16,665 nucleotides of DNA, taken from contig JAEWFK010000056.1 in the NCBI GenBank assembly GCA_023388835.1, positions 1 through 16,665 of the forward strand, read 5' to 3'. Below are positions 1 through 7,143 of the stretch, in pieces. The position numbers and the translations under genes were made by a program. The stretch is from Pseudomonadota bacterium (lineage in GTDB: Bacteria; Pseudomonadota; Gammaproteobacteria; Burkholderiales; Burkholderiaceae_B). The first letter of the stretch is position 1. Each line of letters begins with the position of its first letter. The notes beneath the pieces were generated by a model. The model was not told the origin of the DNA, ran no database searches, and saw only the letters and a program-made list of their open reading frames with translations.

Positions 1-77
1 GAGCCTAGGGCGCCTTGGGACTTGGTCAGGTTGTTCTGGGAAACCAGAGCCAGGTAGTTGGTGTTAATGACAGACAT
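1..77 (-). CDS. fliC: Flagellin, N-terminal fragment (runs off the left edge)
   Basis: The reverse strand reads MSVINTNYLALVSQNN and continues to LTKSQGALGS at the window edge. This is the conserved N-terminal D0 helix of bacterial flagellin (family pattern xxVINTNxLSLxAQNNLxKSQxxLGxAIERLSSG). Flagellin is exported through the flagellar type III apparatus and polymerises into the filament; this N-terminal helix mediates export and packs with the C-terminal helix in the filament core. The ATG at 77-75 is preceded by a clear ribosome binding site (AGGAG at 84-88) at good spacing. Only 25 codons lie in the window, so nothing can be said about the variable domain. A sigma-28 type promoter lies upstream at 204-231. 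Confidence 0.93.
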   Translation of the reverse strand, partial: MSVINTNYLALVSQNNLTKSQGALG

Positions 78-94
78 GGATTGCTCCTGTAGGG

Positions 95-119
95 AAAAAG
101 GCAGCGGCTTGTTACTGCC
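95..119 (-). terminator. Terminator-like hairpin in the flagellin mRNA leader
   Basis: On the flagellin (minus) strand GGCAG and CTGCC form a 5-bp stem around a 10-base loop and are followed at once by five Ts (plus-strand 95-99). It sits between the sigma-28 promoter and the start codon, a few bases before the ribosome binding site. It has the form of a weak intrinsic terminator or attenuator, or a structure affecting ribosome access. The stem is short, so function is uncertain. Confidence 0.35.
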
Positions 120-125
120 GGTTAA

Positions 126-155
126 CCAGGAAAGCCCTTCCGGGTGGAATCCTGG
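126..155 (-). other. Stem-loop in the flagellin leader
   Basis: CCAGGA (126-131) and TCCTGG (150-155) are exact inverted complements. Inside them a second CCC/GGG stem closes a GGAA tetraloop of the GNRA class when read on the minus strand. The element would lie in the transcribed leader if the promoter at 204-231 is used. It may stabilise the flagellin message; no known RNA family was recognised. Confidence 0.4.
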
Positions 156-203
156 CCCTTCACATCCGTGTCGGGCAGGCCCTGTATTTCCTGTACATGC
201 TGA

Positions 204-231
204 ATTACGGCATGGGGCCGGAGAGGTTTAG
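204..231 (-). promoter_or_regulatory. Sigma-28 (FliA) promoter for flagellin
   Basis: Read on the minus strand the sequence is CTAAA, then exactly 15 bases, then GCCGTAAT. The sigma-28 consensus is CTAAA-N15-GCCGATAA, so the -35 element and spacer match fully and the -10 element keeps GCCG plus an AT-rich end. Transcription would start near position 197, giving a leader of about 120 bases before the flagellin ATG at 77. Flagellin genes are classic late-class FliA targets, which fits the position and direction. Confidence 0.8.
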
Positions 232-369
232 GGCTGGTCGCGAAAACTTCCGGTTTGTTACAAACAGCGCTCCCGTTGACTCTCTTATGCTCACGCACGT
301 TTACGTTGACGTACGTCTGCATGGGCAGCGGCATCGCAAACCCCCCGGGCCGTCGCAGCACCGTGACGT
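232..369. other. Intergenic stretch with two palindromes upstream of the flagellin promoter
   Basis: No gene is seen here. Two perfect palindromes stand out: GTTTGT-T-ACAAAC at 253-265, about 60 bases upstream of the presumed flagellin transcription start, and GACGTACGTC at 309-318. The core ACGT occurs four times between 297 and 317. These may be binding sites for a flagellar or GntR-locus regulator, but no matching regulator was identified. Confidence 0.4.
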
Positions 370-1053
370 CTAGCCTTCTTCCCGTTTCTTCAATTCCAGT
401 ATCACCTGCCCACCGGACAGAATGTCCGTTTGCACGGCAATCCGGGCAGCCTGGCCATCGTGTGCGCGCATGGCCTGGAGCAGGGTGTAGTGGCCGTCGA
501 TCATTTCCCGGCCGCCATCCGTATAGCATTGGGCGATCAGTGGCCCCATCTTGAGCCATAGCCGTTCCAGGATGCCAAGCAATACGGGCATGTTCGCAAT
601 ACGGCAGTATTCAAAGTGAAAGCGCTGGTTCAGGCCAACGGCCGTCATGGTGTCCTGAGCCTGCAGCGCCTGTTCGTTGAGCGCGATCAGCGCTTCCATG
701 TTGGCGATGTCGTTGTCAGTCGCAACCAGCGCGGCCTGGGCGGCCGCCATGCCTTCGAGTTCAAGGCGTATGTCGCGAATTTCCAGGTATTCGGAAAGAC
801 TGACATGCGCTACCCGGATGTCGCGTGGGCTGCGCATGACGAGCGCGCCATCTTGTACCAGCCGCAATATGGCATCGCGCACCGGGGTGACGCTGGTGCC
901 CAGTTCGGCGGCTAGCTCACGGATGCGCAGTCGGTCGCCGGGTTTGAGTTTCCCCTCCATCAGCGCCGTGGCGATCTCCGCGTACACGCGGTCGCCCATG
1001 CTTTCGTAATTCAGCGTGACGAAGCGATTATTGTCCGAGTGGCGCGCATTCAT
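370..1053 (-). CDS. GntR-family transcriptional regulator, FadR subfamily (FCD domain)
   Basis: A 227-residue protein with a winged helix-turn-helix at about residues 18-82 (IRELAAELGTSVTPVRDAI is the typical GntR recognition region) and an all-helical FCD effector domain from about 88 to 215. FCD domains usually bind a metal through an Asp/Asn and three His; N142, H146 and H188 fit, while the last ligand position appears to be D210 rather than His. These proteins are usually repressors relieved by a small organic acid or amine from the pathway they control. The ATG at 1053 has AAAGG 8 bases upstream. It is divergent from the catabolic operon starting at 1213, and two palindromic sites lie between them, so it most likely controls that operon and itself. 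The effector is unknown. Confidence 0.88.
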   Translation of the reverse strand: MNARHSDNNRFVTLNYESMGDRVYAEIATALMEGKLKPGDRLRIRELAAELGTSVTPVRDAILRLVQDGALVMRSPRDIRVAHVSLSEYLEIRDIRLELEGMAAAQAALVATDNDIANMEALIALNEQALQAQDTMTAVGLNQRFHFEYCRIANMPVLLGILERLWLKMGPLIAQCYTDGGREMIDGHYTLLQAMRAHDGQAARIAVQTDILSGGQVILELKKREEG

Positions 1054-1083
1054 AAGCCATGCCTTTAAGGCTCTGATGAGACT

Positions 1084-1093
1084 TGATGCATCA
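1084..1093. promoter_or_regulatory. Palindromic operator, copy 1 (TGATGCATCA)
   Basis: TGATGCATCA is a perfect 10-base palindrome followed by TAC. The same core with the same TAC extension recurs at 1174-1183, with centres 90 bases apart. This copy lies about 30 bases upstream of the regulator start codon. It is a likely binding site of the adjacent GntR/FCD protein, assigned by position and repetition. Confidence 0.65.
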
Positions 1094-1171
1094 TACGATT
1101 AATTCTCGCCTGTTTCGGTGGAAGCACATCATAATCGGTATAAGGGAATGCCCTGATGTCACGACCGTATT

Positions 1172-1185
1172 TATGATGCATCATA
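1172..1185. promoter_or_regulatory. Palindromic operator, copy 2 (TATGATGCATCATA)
   Basis: A perfect 14-base palindrome containing the same TGATGCATCA core as the site at 1084. It ends 27 bases before the kinase GTG start at 1213, where bound repressor would block initiation. Half-sites are also seen between the two copies (CATCATA at 1127-1133, TGATG at 1154-1158) and at 1196-1200. Confidence 0.7.
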
Positions 1186-1212
1186 CAACAAACATTGATG
1201 TAAGGCCCTACT

Positions 1213-2298
1213 GTGTCATACGCACAAGATTGCTGTAGCCCAGAGGTGCGCGCTCCTCAAGTCGATGCGCTGCTAGTGACGTCGCCGCCTGCGGTGTCCG
1301 CGCTTGATGCGCAACGGCTGGCAGCTATCTGCTACCCCGAATTTCGCGATTGCACTCTTTTGGCTGGCGAGCGCGACGTCAATTTCCGTATCGCTGCCAA
1401 TGATGGCCGGGCCTTGACATTGAAGTTCATCAATTCCGCTGAAGGTCTTCAAGAGACCGCCATGCAGGTCGCTGTGTTGAAGCATCTGGATGGGGGAACT
1501 GGGGTAGCGGCGCCTCATCACGAGCCGGCCGTGCTTCAGGAAGCTGCGGGCGGACACCAAGTGACGCCGGGAGCCTGGGAAGACGGCCAGACCCTGGATT
1601 GGGTGCTGTATCGCTCCGTCCCAGAGGCCACCCCTGTGCGGGTACGGGCTTATGGCTTCCTGGAAGGGCGGCCAGGGGCGCAGTTGAAGGCTTCACCCGA
1701 CGGGTTTGCCTCGCTCGGAAAAAGCGCCGCGATGCTGGGGCTGCGACTGGCTGATTTCGATCATCCCGCGGCCCATCGCAAGTTGTTATGGGATACGAGC
1801 CAGGTGCTGGGGCTGCGCTCGATGTTGGGGGCGGTGTCCGATGCAGACGAGCTGCGGATGATCGAACAGTACTTGGCTCGCTTTGAGAAGAATGTCGCGC
1901 CAGCGCTTGCCGGGCTGCCCCATCAGGTCATCCACAACGATTTGTCGCCCAGCAATATCCTGGTGGGTGACGGCAGGCTCTCGCTCGTGGGCATCCTGGA
2001 TTTTGGCGACATGGTGTATGCGCCGCGTATTGCGGAGATTGCGATTGCTGCCTCGTACCAAATGGATCGCTGCGGTGATCCCTCTGGTGTGCTGGTGGCC
2101 ATGGTCGGCGGTTACGAATCGGTTGCGCCTCTGTCAGCGGATGAACGCGCGCACGTGCTGGATCTCGTGCTTGCCCGTCTGGTCCAGCGCATGGTCATTA
2201 CTTCGTGGCGTGCCGCACGGTTTCCTTCCAATCGTGACTACATCCTGCGCTCTCACGCGGCGGCGACAGCGCTTTTCGTCAGACTTCATAAGGGATGA
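1213..2298 (+). CDS. Aminoglycoside-phosphotransferase-fold kinase, hydroxylysine kinase type
   Basis: A 361-residue member of the APH/choline kinase superfamily. The catalytic loop HNDLSPSNIL (H241, D243, N248) and the metal-binding DFGD (D263) are intact. The stretch LADFDHPAAHRKLLWD resembles hydroxylysine kinase (HYKK/AGPHD1) relatives rather than antibiotic-resistance enzymes. Such kinases phosphorylate the hydroxyl of small amino-alcohols such as 5-hydroxylysine; the phosphate ester is then the substrate of a PLP phospho-lyase, and such an enzyme is encoded next. The start is GTG with GTAAGG just upstream; no in-frame ATG is better placed. The stop lies 67 bases before the preferred start of the next gene, or 4 bases before an alternative GTG start. 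Cytoplasmic. Alternatives include a homoserine, choline or ethanolamine kinase; the true substrate cannot be read from sequence. Confidence 0.85.
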   Translation: MSYAQDCCSPEVRAPQVDALLVTSPPAVSALDAQRLAAICYPEFRDCTLLAGERDVNFRIAANDGRALTLKFINSAEGLQETAMQVAVLKHLDGGTGVAAPHHEPAVLQEAAGGHQVTPGAWEDGQTLDWVLYRSVPEATPVRVRAYGFLEGRPGAQLKASPDGFASLGKSAAMLGLRLADFDHPAAHRKLLWDTSQVLGLRSMLGAVSDADELRMIEQYLARFEKNVAPALAGLPHQVIHNDLSPSNILVGDGRLSLVGILDFGDMVYAPRIAEIAIAASYQMDRCGDPSGVLVAMVGGYESVAPLSADERAHVLDLVLARLVQRMVITSWRAARFPSNRDYILRSHAAATALFVRLHKG

Positions 2299-2365
2299 AA
2301 ACGTGGACACCGTGAAGGCCGAAGCCGGTGCGCCGCGCGATACCGCCTCTGAAACCAGGAAGCTT

Positions 2366-3655
2366 ATGTCAAACGAGAATGCGTTGATTGATCCTTTGAT
2401 TGCCCGTCGTCATGCGCGGCTGGGTCCCGCCTACCGTCTTTTCTACGAAGAGCCGGTCACGCCGGTAAAGGGAGAGGGCGTATGGATGGAGGACGCCCAA
2501 GGCCGCCGCTACCTGGACGCCTATAACAATGTGCCGGTCGTCGGCCACTGCAACCCGGCCGTGGTTGAGGCCTTGACCCGCCAGGCGTCGACGTTGAATA
2601 CCCATACCCGCTATCTGCACGAAGGCGTGGTCGACTACGCGGAACGGCTGCTCGGGTATTTTCCCGCGGAACTGGATACGGCGATGTTCACCTGCACGGG
2701 CAGCGAGGCGAATGATCTGGCCTTGCGTATTACCTATGAAGCGACGGAGCGCCGCGGCTTGATCGTGACGCGCAATGCCTATCATGGTGTGACGCTGGCG
2801 CTGGCCGAAATGTCGCCGTCGCTGCGCCCAGTGGGGCCGCATGTCCGTGTCGTGCCGGCGCCGTGTCAGTTCAGCGGCACCGCCGAGGAAGTTGCCGCGC
2901 AGTTCGCCGCAGCGGTGAGCAATGCGGCCGATGAACTGGAGGCCGCCGGGACGCCCGTGGCTGCGCTGATGGTTGATACCGTGTTTGCGAGCGATGGCCT
3001 TTATACCGACGCGAGCGAGGCCTTGACACGTGCCGCTCACGAGATCCGCAACCGCGGTGGTCTGTTCATCGCCGACGAGGTGCAGGGTGGTTTCGCTCGC
3101 ACGGGGCGCCAATGGTGGGCCTTCCAGCGCGATAGCGTGATTCCTGACATGGTATCCATGGGCAAGCCCATGGGCAACGGCCACCCCATCGGCGGCTTGG
3201 TGGTGCAGTCGGCCCTTCTGGAATCGTTTGGCCGGAACTGCCGGTATTTCAATACCTTCGGCGGCAATACGGTATCGGCCGCGGTTGGCCTGGCGGTGCT
3301 GGATGAACTCGAACGTATCGATGCGCCGCAGCACGTGGCCCGTGTTGGCGAACGCATGCAAGCCGCCTTCGCTGATTTATCCAAGCGCCATGATTGCTTG
3401 GCTTCGGTGCGCGGCAGCGGCCTGTATTGGGGCGTGGACGTACGCGACCCCGACGGGGAACCGGTCCGTTCAAACCGCCTGGCGCAAGGCATTGTCAACG
3501 GCTTGCGCCGGGAAGGCGTCCTGATCGGGACCGCCGCTGCGGATGCCTGCACCTTGAAGATTCGTCCTCCGTTGGTGTTTCAAGCGGAACACGTCGACAT
3601 GTTGGCGGCTGCCCTGGATAAGCAGTGCAGGGCCGTCATGCAATCCTGTTCCTGA
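2366..3655 (+). CDS. Class-III PLP enzyme, phospho-lyase type (amino-alcohol O-phosphate lyase)
   Basis: A 429-residue fold-type I PLP protein. The cofactor lysine is K267 within MGKPMGNGHP, a signature of ethanolamine-phosphate and 5-phosphohydroxylysine phospho-lyases (ETNPPL/PHYKPL group) rather than ordinary aminotransferases. D237 in ADEVQGGFARTG contacts the pyridine nitrogen, and CTGSEANDLALR forms the phosphate-binding region. The family eliminates phosphate and ammonia from a vicinal amino-alcohol phosphate, leaving an aldehyde. The ATG at 2366 has AGGA 5 bases upstream and gives an N-terminus aligning with the family; a GTG at 2303 with AAGGGA upstream would add 21 residues and is possible. 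The pairing with a kinase gene matches the known HYKK-PHYKPL pair. An ordinary omega-aminotransferase is less likely. Confidence 0.87.
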   Translation: MSNENALIDPLIARRHARLGPAYRLFYEEPVTPVKGEGVWMEDAQGRRYLDAYNNVPVVGHCNPAVVEALTRQASTLNTHTRYLHEGVVDYAERLLGYFPAELDTAMFTCTGSEANDLALRITYEATERRGLIVTRNAYHGVTLALAEMSPSLRPVGPHVRVVPAPCQFSGTAEEVAAQFAAAVSNAADELEAAGTPVAALMVDTVFASDGLYTDASEALTRAAHEIRNRGGLFIADEVQGGFARTGRQWWAFQRDSVIPDMVSMGKPMGNGHPIGGLVVQSALLESFGRNCRYFNTFGGNTVSAAVGLAVLDELERIDAPQHVARVGERMQAAFADLSKRHDCLASVRGSGLYWGVDVRDPDGEPVRSNRLAQGIVNGLRREGVLIGTAAADACTLKIRPPLVFQAEHVDMLAAALDKQCRAVMQSCS

Positions 3656-3715
3656 AATCCTTCTTTTTCACCCGCTATTCCAAGACCGCTACGCGGCAAT
3701 ACTGAGGAGACTGTG

Positions 3716-5314
3716 ATGCAAACTGCTATTTCATCGAAGAAGGTTCTGCTGAGATCCTTGCTTGCCGGCTTCGGCATGGCGGCCATGATGGCCGGCGGTC
3801 AGTCTTACGCGCAGACACACGGCGGGACGCTGAATGTGATTCTCAATCCCGAGCCGCCGATTCTGATGCTCGGCTTGAACCAGCAGACGCCGACGCAGAT
3901 CGTTGGCGGCAAAATCTACGAAGGCCTGCTGACTTATGACTTCGATCTGAGCCCTCAGCCTGGCTTGGCGAAGTCGTGGGACATTTCGTCTGACGGCCTT
4001 ACCTACACCTTCCAGTTGCAGGAAGGAGTGACCTGGCACGATGGCAAGCCCTTCACGGCGGACGACGTCTTGTTCTCGCTGAAGGAGTACCTGCCGGAAG
4101 TGCATGCCCGGGCGCGGAATAATTTCGGCCATGTGGCCTCTATCGAGAAGACGGGCGACCATACGATTGTCATTACCCTGAAGGAGCCGTATTCGCCCTT
4201 CATCAGCGCGTTTGAAGTGTCGTCGGCACCGATCGTGCCGCAGCATATCTACAAGGACACGGATTACCGAAACAACCCCGCCAACCAGACGCCGATCGGT
4301 ACGGGCCCCTTCAAGTTCAAGGAATGGCAACGCGGCCGTTTTGTTTTGCTGGAGCGCAATGACAGTTACTGGCGTCCCAATCTGCCGTATCTCGACAAGA
4401 TCTACTTCCAGGTCATCCCGGATGCCAATTCGCGCCTGGTGGCGCTTGAGAGCGGCGCCGTTCATGTGGCCAGCTTCGGCGATATTGACTTTGCCTTCCT
4501 GCCTCAGATCAAGGCGAACCCGATGCTGGAAGTATCCACCCAGGGGTATGAGTTTGCGGGGCCGTTGGCGGCGATGGAATTGAACCATCGCGTCAAACCC
4601 CTGGACGATCCGCGCTTCCGCCAAGCCATTCAGCACGCCATCGACCGCAAGTTCATCGCCGAGCGTATTTACTTCGGCGCGGCGCGTCCCGCCACCGGGC
4701 CGGTGTCGTCCGTGACCCGTTTTTATGATCCTGAGCTGCCTCGCTTCGATTACGACCCGCAGAAGGCGGTGGCCTTGCTCGATGAAATGGGCCTGAAGCC
4801 GGATGATAAGGGACAGCGCGCCACGATCAAATTGCTGGGGCTGCCTTACGGCGATACCTGGAACAAGGTCTCCGAATACGTGCGGAATTCGCTGTCCAAG
4901 GTAGGTATCAACGTTGTGTTGGAAAGCACGGACGCCGGTGGTTGGGCGCGCCGCTATTCGAACTGGGAATTCGAAAGCGTCATCGAATATCTTTACCAAT
5001 ATTCCGACCCGGCTTTGGGAGTGGACCGCACCTATCGATCCGACAACATCCGTCAGGGCGCGTATGGTTCCAATACGTCCAGTTATCAGAATCCGGAAGT
5101 CGATGCCTTGCTGACGCAGGCCGCGCAGGAAGTCGACTCGGCCAAGCGGCAGGAGCTCTATTCCAAGGCGTACGGGCAGATTGCACAGGACGCGCCGACG
5201 GCCTGGCTGGTGGAGCTGGCGTTTCCGACCATTACCAACAAGAAGGTCAAGAACGTGACGACCTCGGCCATCGGGGTCGCGGAGACTTTCGCGACTACCT
5301 ACATCGAGCAGTGA
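3716..5314 (+). CDS. ABC transporter substrate-binding protein, family 5 (DppA/OppA type)
   Basis: A 532-residue exported protein. Residues 1-32 form a signal peptide: basic SSKK, hydrophobic core VLLRSLLAGFGMAAMM, and cleavage after SYA. The mature part starts QTHGGTLNVILN and carries the family-5 blocks: GKIYEGLLTYD, PGLAKSW, TWHDGKPFTADDVLFSL and PIGTGPFKFKEW. No lipobox cysteine is present, so it is a free periplasmic receptor. Family members bind peptides, glutathione, nickel chelates, opines or other amine compounds, so the substrate is open; the neighbours point to an amine or modified amino acid. The ATG at 3716 has GAGGAG 6 bases upstream; a GTG directly before it (3713) is less likely. 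The 60-base gap after the phospho-lyase gene has no terminator. Confidence 0.93.
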   Translation: MQTAISSKKVLLRSLLAGFGMAAMMAGGQSYAQTHGGTLNVILNPEPPILMLGLNQQTPTQIVGGKIYEGLLTYDFDLSPQPGLAKSWDISSDGLTYTFQLQEGVTWHDGKPFTADDVLFSLKEYLPEVHARARNNFGHVASIEKTGDHTIVITLKEPYSPFISAFEVSSAPIVPQHIYKDTDYRNNPANQTPIGTGPFKFKEWQRGRFVLLERNDSYWRPNLPYLDKIYFQVIPDANSRLVALESGAVHVASFGDIDFAFLPQIKANPMLEVSTQGYEFAGPLAAMELNHRVKPLDDPRFRQAIQHAIDRKFIAERIYFGAARPATGPVSSVTRFYDPELPRFDYDPQKAVALLDEMGLKPDDKGQRATIKLLGLPYGDTWNKVSEYVRNSLSKVGINVVLESTDAGGWARRYSNWEFESVIEYLYQYSDPALGVDRTYRSDNIRQGAYGSNTSSYQNPEVDALLTQAAQEVDSAKRQELYSKAYGQIAQDAPTAWLVELAFPTITNKKVKNVTTSAIGVAETFATTYIEQ

Positions 5315-5327
5315 GGGAGCGGGAAAG

Positions 5328-6305
5328 ATGAAGTTGCTGCGCTCACTTTTTTCTGTGCTTGGCAAATCCATCACGGTGCTGGTCGCAGTCATCATCATCA
5401 ATTTCACGCTGGTGCATATGGCGCCGGGCGACCCCGTGAGTGTCCTGGCGGGGGAGGCCGGCGCCTCCGATGAAAAGTTCCTGGAGCAATTGCGCGAGGA
5501 GTTTCAGCTGGACAAGCCGGTCAGCGTGCAGTTGCTCAGCTACCTGGGGTCGATCGCCACACTGGATCTTGGCTACAGCTACCGGCAGCAGCGGCCTGTA
5601 TGGGATCTGATCGCCGACCGCCTGCCGGCCACGCTGATCCTTGCCATTCCCGCATTTGTGCTGTCTTTGCTGGGCGGCATTCTATTGGGCGCGCTGGCCG
5701 CTCGTTTCAGGGGCTCGTGGCCGGATTCCGTGATCACGGCCGCTTCATTGGTGTTCTATGCGACGCCGATTTTCTGGGTCGGTTTGCTGCTGGTGCTGGC
5801 GTTTTCCGTGCATTGGACATGGCTGCCGGCCTTCGGGTTTGAAACCATGGGTTCAACGCTATCGGGCTGGGAGCGCGTCATGGATATCGCACGCCACGCG
5901 TTTCTGCCCGTTGTGACGCTGGCGGGGTTCAACCTTGCCGTCTATACACGCATGACCCGGGCTTCCATGAACGATGTGCAAACACTCGATTTCGTAAAGA
6001 CTGCCTGGGCCAAGGGGCTGTCCACCGGTCGAGTGGTCTGGGTGCATCAGCTGCGCAATGCTGTGCTGCCCGTCATCACGCTGGCGGGGATGCAAGCGGG
6101 GCAATTGGTCGGCGGGTCGGTGCTGGTGGAAACCATCTTCGCCTGGCCGGGGATCGGCCGTCTCGCGTTTGACTCTTTGCTACAGCGGGATTACCCCGTA
6201 CTGTTGGGCGTGTTCTTCTGTACATCAGTCGTCGTCGTCCTGTTCAACCTGTTGACCGACCTGATCTACCGCATGGTGGATCCTCGCATGCAGAGTCAGT
6301 CATGA
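5328..6305 (+). CDS. ABC transporter inner-membrane permease, DppB/OppB type
   Basis: A 325-residue membrane protein with an N-terminal hydrophobic helix (about residues 10-30), a periplasmic stretch beginning HMAPGDPVSVLAG, and further membrane segments from about residue 95. The EAA-type cytoplasmic loop that docks the ATPase is at about 225-250 (TAWAKGLSTGRVVWVHQLRN). The ending LLTDLIYRMVDPRM is typical of DppB. It pairs with the next permease to form the channel of a nutrient importer. The start is 13 bases after the binding-protein stop with GGGAAAG upstream, and the stop overlaps the next start as ATGA, indicating translational coupling. Confidence 0.94.
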   Translation: MKLLRSLFSVLGKSITVLVAVIIINFTLVHMAPGDPVSVLAGEAGASDEKFLEQLREEFQLDKPVSVQLLSYLGSIATLDLGYSYRQQRPVWDLIADRLPATLILAIPAFVLSLLGGILLGALAARFRGSWPDSVITAASLVFYATPIFWVGLLLVLAFSVHWTWLPAFGFETMGSTLSGWERVMDIARHAFLPVVTLAGFNLAVYTRMTRASMNDVQTLDFVKTAWAKGLSTGRVVWVHQLRNAVLPVITLAGMQAGQLVGGSVLVETIFAWPGIGRLAFDSLLQRDYPVLLGVFFCTSVVVVLFNLLTDLIYRMVDPRMQSQS

Positions 6306-7138
6306 AATCATTCTTCAATCGTTTCTCCAAGAACGGCGGAGCCCTGGCGGGCCTGATCATTCTCGCGCTCATCGTGGCAGCGGCGGTGGCGGCGCCATGG
6401 GTGTATCCCGTCGACCCCTGGGATTCCGGCGCTGCGCCGTTCCTGCCGCCCTTCGAGGAAGCCGGCGCCTGGCTGGGCACCGATTCGATGGGCCGCAATA
6501 TCTGGATCGGCATCGTGCACGGTGCGCGCGCGTCCCTGCTGGTTGGCATGGTGGCCACCGTCGTGGCCGTTCTGATCGGCCTGGTGGTGGGGATACCAGC
6601 GGGTTATCTGGGCGGGCGCTATGACGAACTTCTTATGCGTCTGACTGAAGTCTTCCAGACGATTCCGAGCTTTCTATTCGCCATTGTGCTGGTCGCCATC
6701 TTCGAGCCGTCGTTCGAATCTGTGATTGCTGCGGTGGCCCTGGTGAGCTGGCCGCCCATCGCCCGGCTTGTCAGAGCGGAGTTCATGCGCGTGAAATCGA
6801 GCGAGTTCGTGGAAGCGGCCCTTGTGCAAGGGTATTCGCGCCGGCACATCGTGTTCCACGAAATCCTGCCGAATTGCTTGTCGCCGCTGATCGTGATGGC
6901 TTCGCTCATGGTCGCCAACGCCATCCTGCTTGAAAGCGCCATCAGTTTTCTGGGACTGGGTGACCCCAATCTCATGACTTGGGGTTATATGGTCGGGGCT
7001 TCCCGCAGCTTCCTGCGCCTGGCGTGGTGGATGTGCCTGTTCCCTGGTATCGCGATCTTCATGACGGTGCTGGCGGTCAACCTGATGGGCGAGGGTTTGA
7101 ATGATGCCCTCAACCCACGTTTGCATCGTAAGGGGTGA
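6302..7138 (+). CDS. ABC transporter inner-membrane permease, DppC/OppC type
   Basis: A 278-residue membrane protein of the DppC group. A first membrane helix near residues 15-38 is followed by the periplasmic stretch AWLGTDSMGRNIWIGIVHGARASLLVG, here seen as AWLGTDSMGRN and the GARASLLVG motif that is characteristic of the family. The EAA loop lies at about 160-190 (FVEAALVQGYSRRHIVFHE). The ending VNLMGEGLNDALNPRL is standard. It forms the second half of the permease with the preceding gene, which it overlaps by 4 bases. The start of the ATPase gene follows 5 bases after its stop. Confidence 0.94.
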   Translation: MKSFFNRFSKNGGALAGLIILALIVAAAVAAPWVYPVDPWDSGAAPFLPPFEEAGAWLGTDSMGRNIWIGIVHGARASLLVGMVATVVAVLIGLVVGIPAGYLGGRYDELLMRLTEVFQTIPSFLFAIVLVAIFEPSFESVIAAVALVSWPPIARLVRAEFMRVKSSEFVEAALVQGYSRRHIVFHEILPNCLSPLIVMASLMVANAILLESAISFLGLGDPNLMTWGYMVGASRSFLRLAWWMCLFPGIAIFMTVLAVNLMGEGLNDALNPRLHRKG

Positions 7139-7143
7139 GGGCC

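Noticed and set aside
1213..2298. Antibiotic-resistance aminoglycoside phosphotransferase
   Set aside because: The fold is shared, but sequence around FDHPAAHR and the adjacent phospho-lyase gene point to a metabolic amino-alcohol kinase.
1883..2365. Upstream extension of the phospho-lyase frame
   Set aside because: It overlaps the kinase catalytic region in another frame and reads as Arg/Trp-rich shadow sequence; the family N-terminus begins at 2366.
2369..3361. 330-codon minus-strand frame
   Set aside because: Antisense to the phospho-lyase gene, with Arg/His/Gln-rich low-information translation.
4034..4049. TGGCAC...GCAAGC resembling a sigma-54 promoter
   Set aside because: Spacing between the GG and GC elements is wrong, and it lies inside the binding-protein coding sequence.
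3731..5407. 558-codon open frame on the minus strand
   Set aside because: It is antisense to the binding protein, whose signal peptide and family motifs are clear. Long antisense frames are common in G+C-rich coding DNA, and the translation shows no family.
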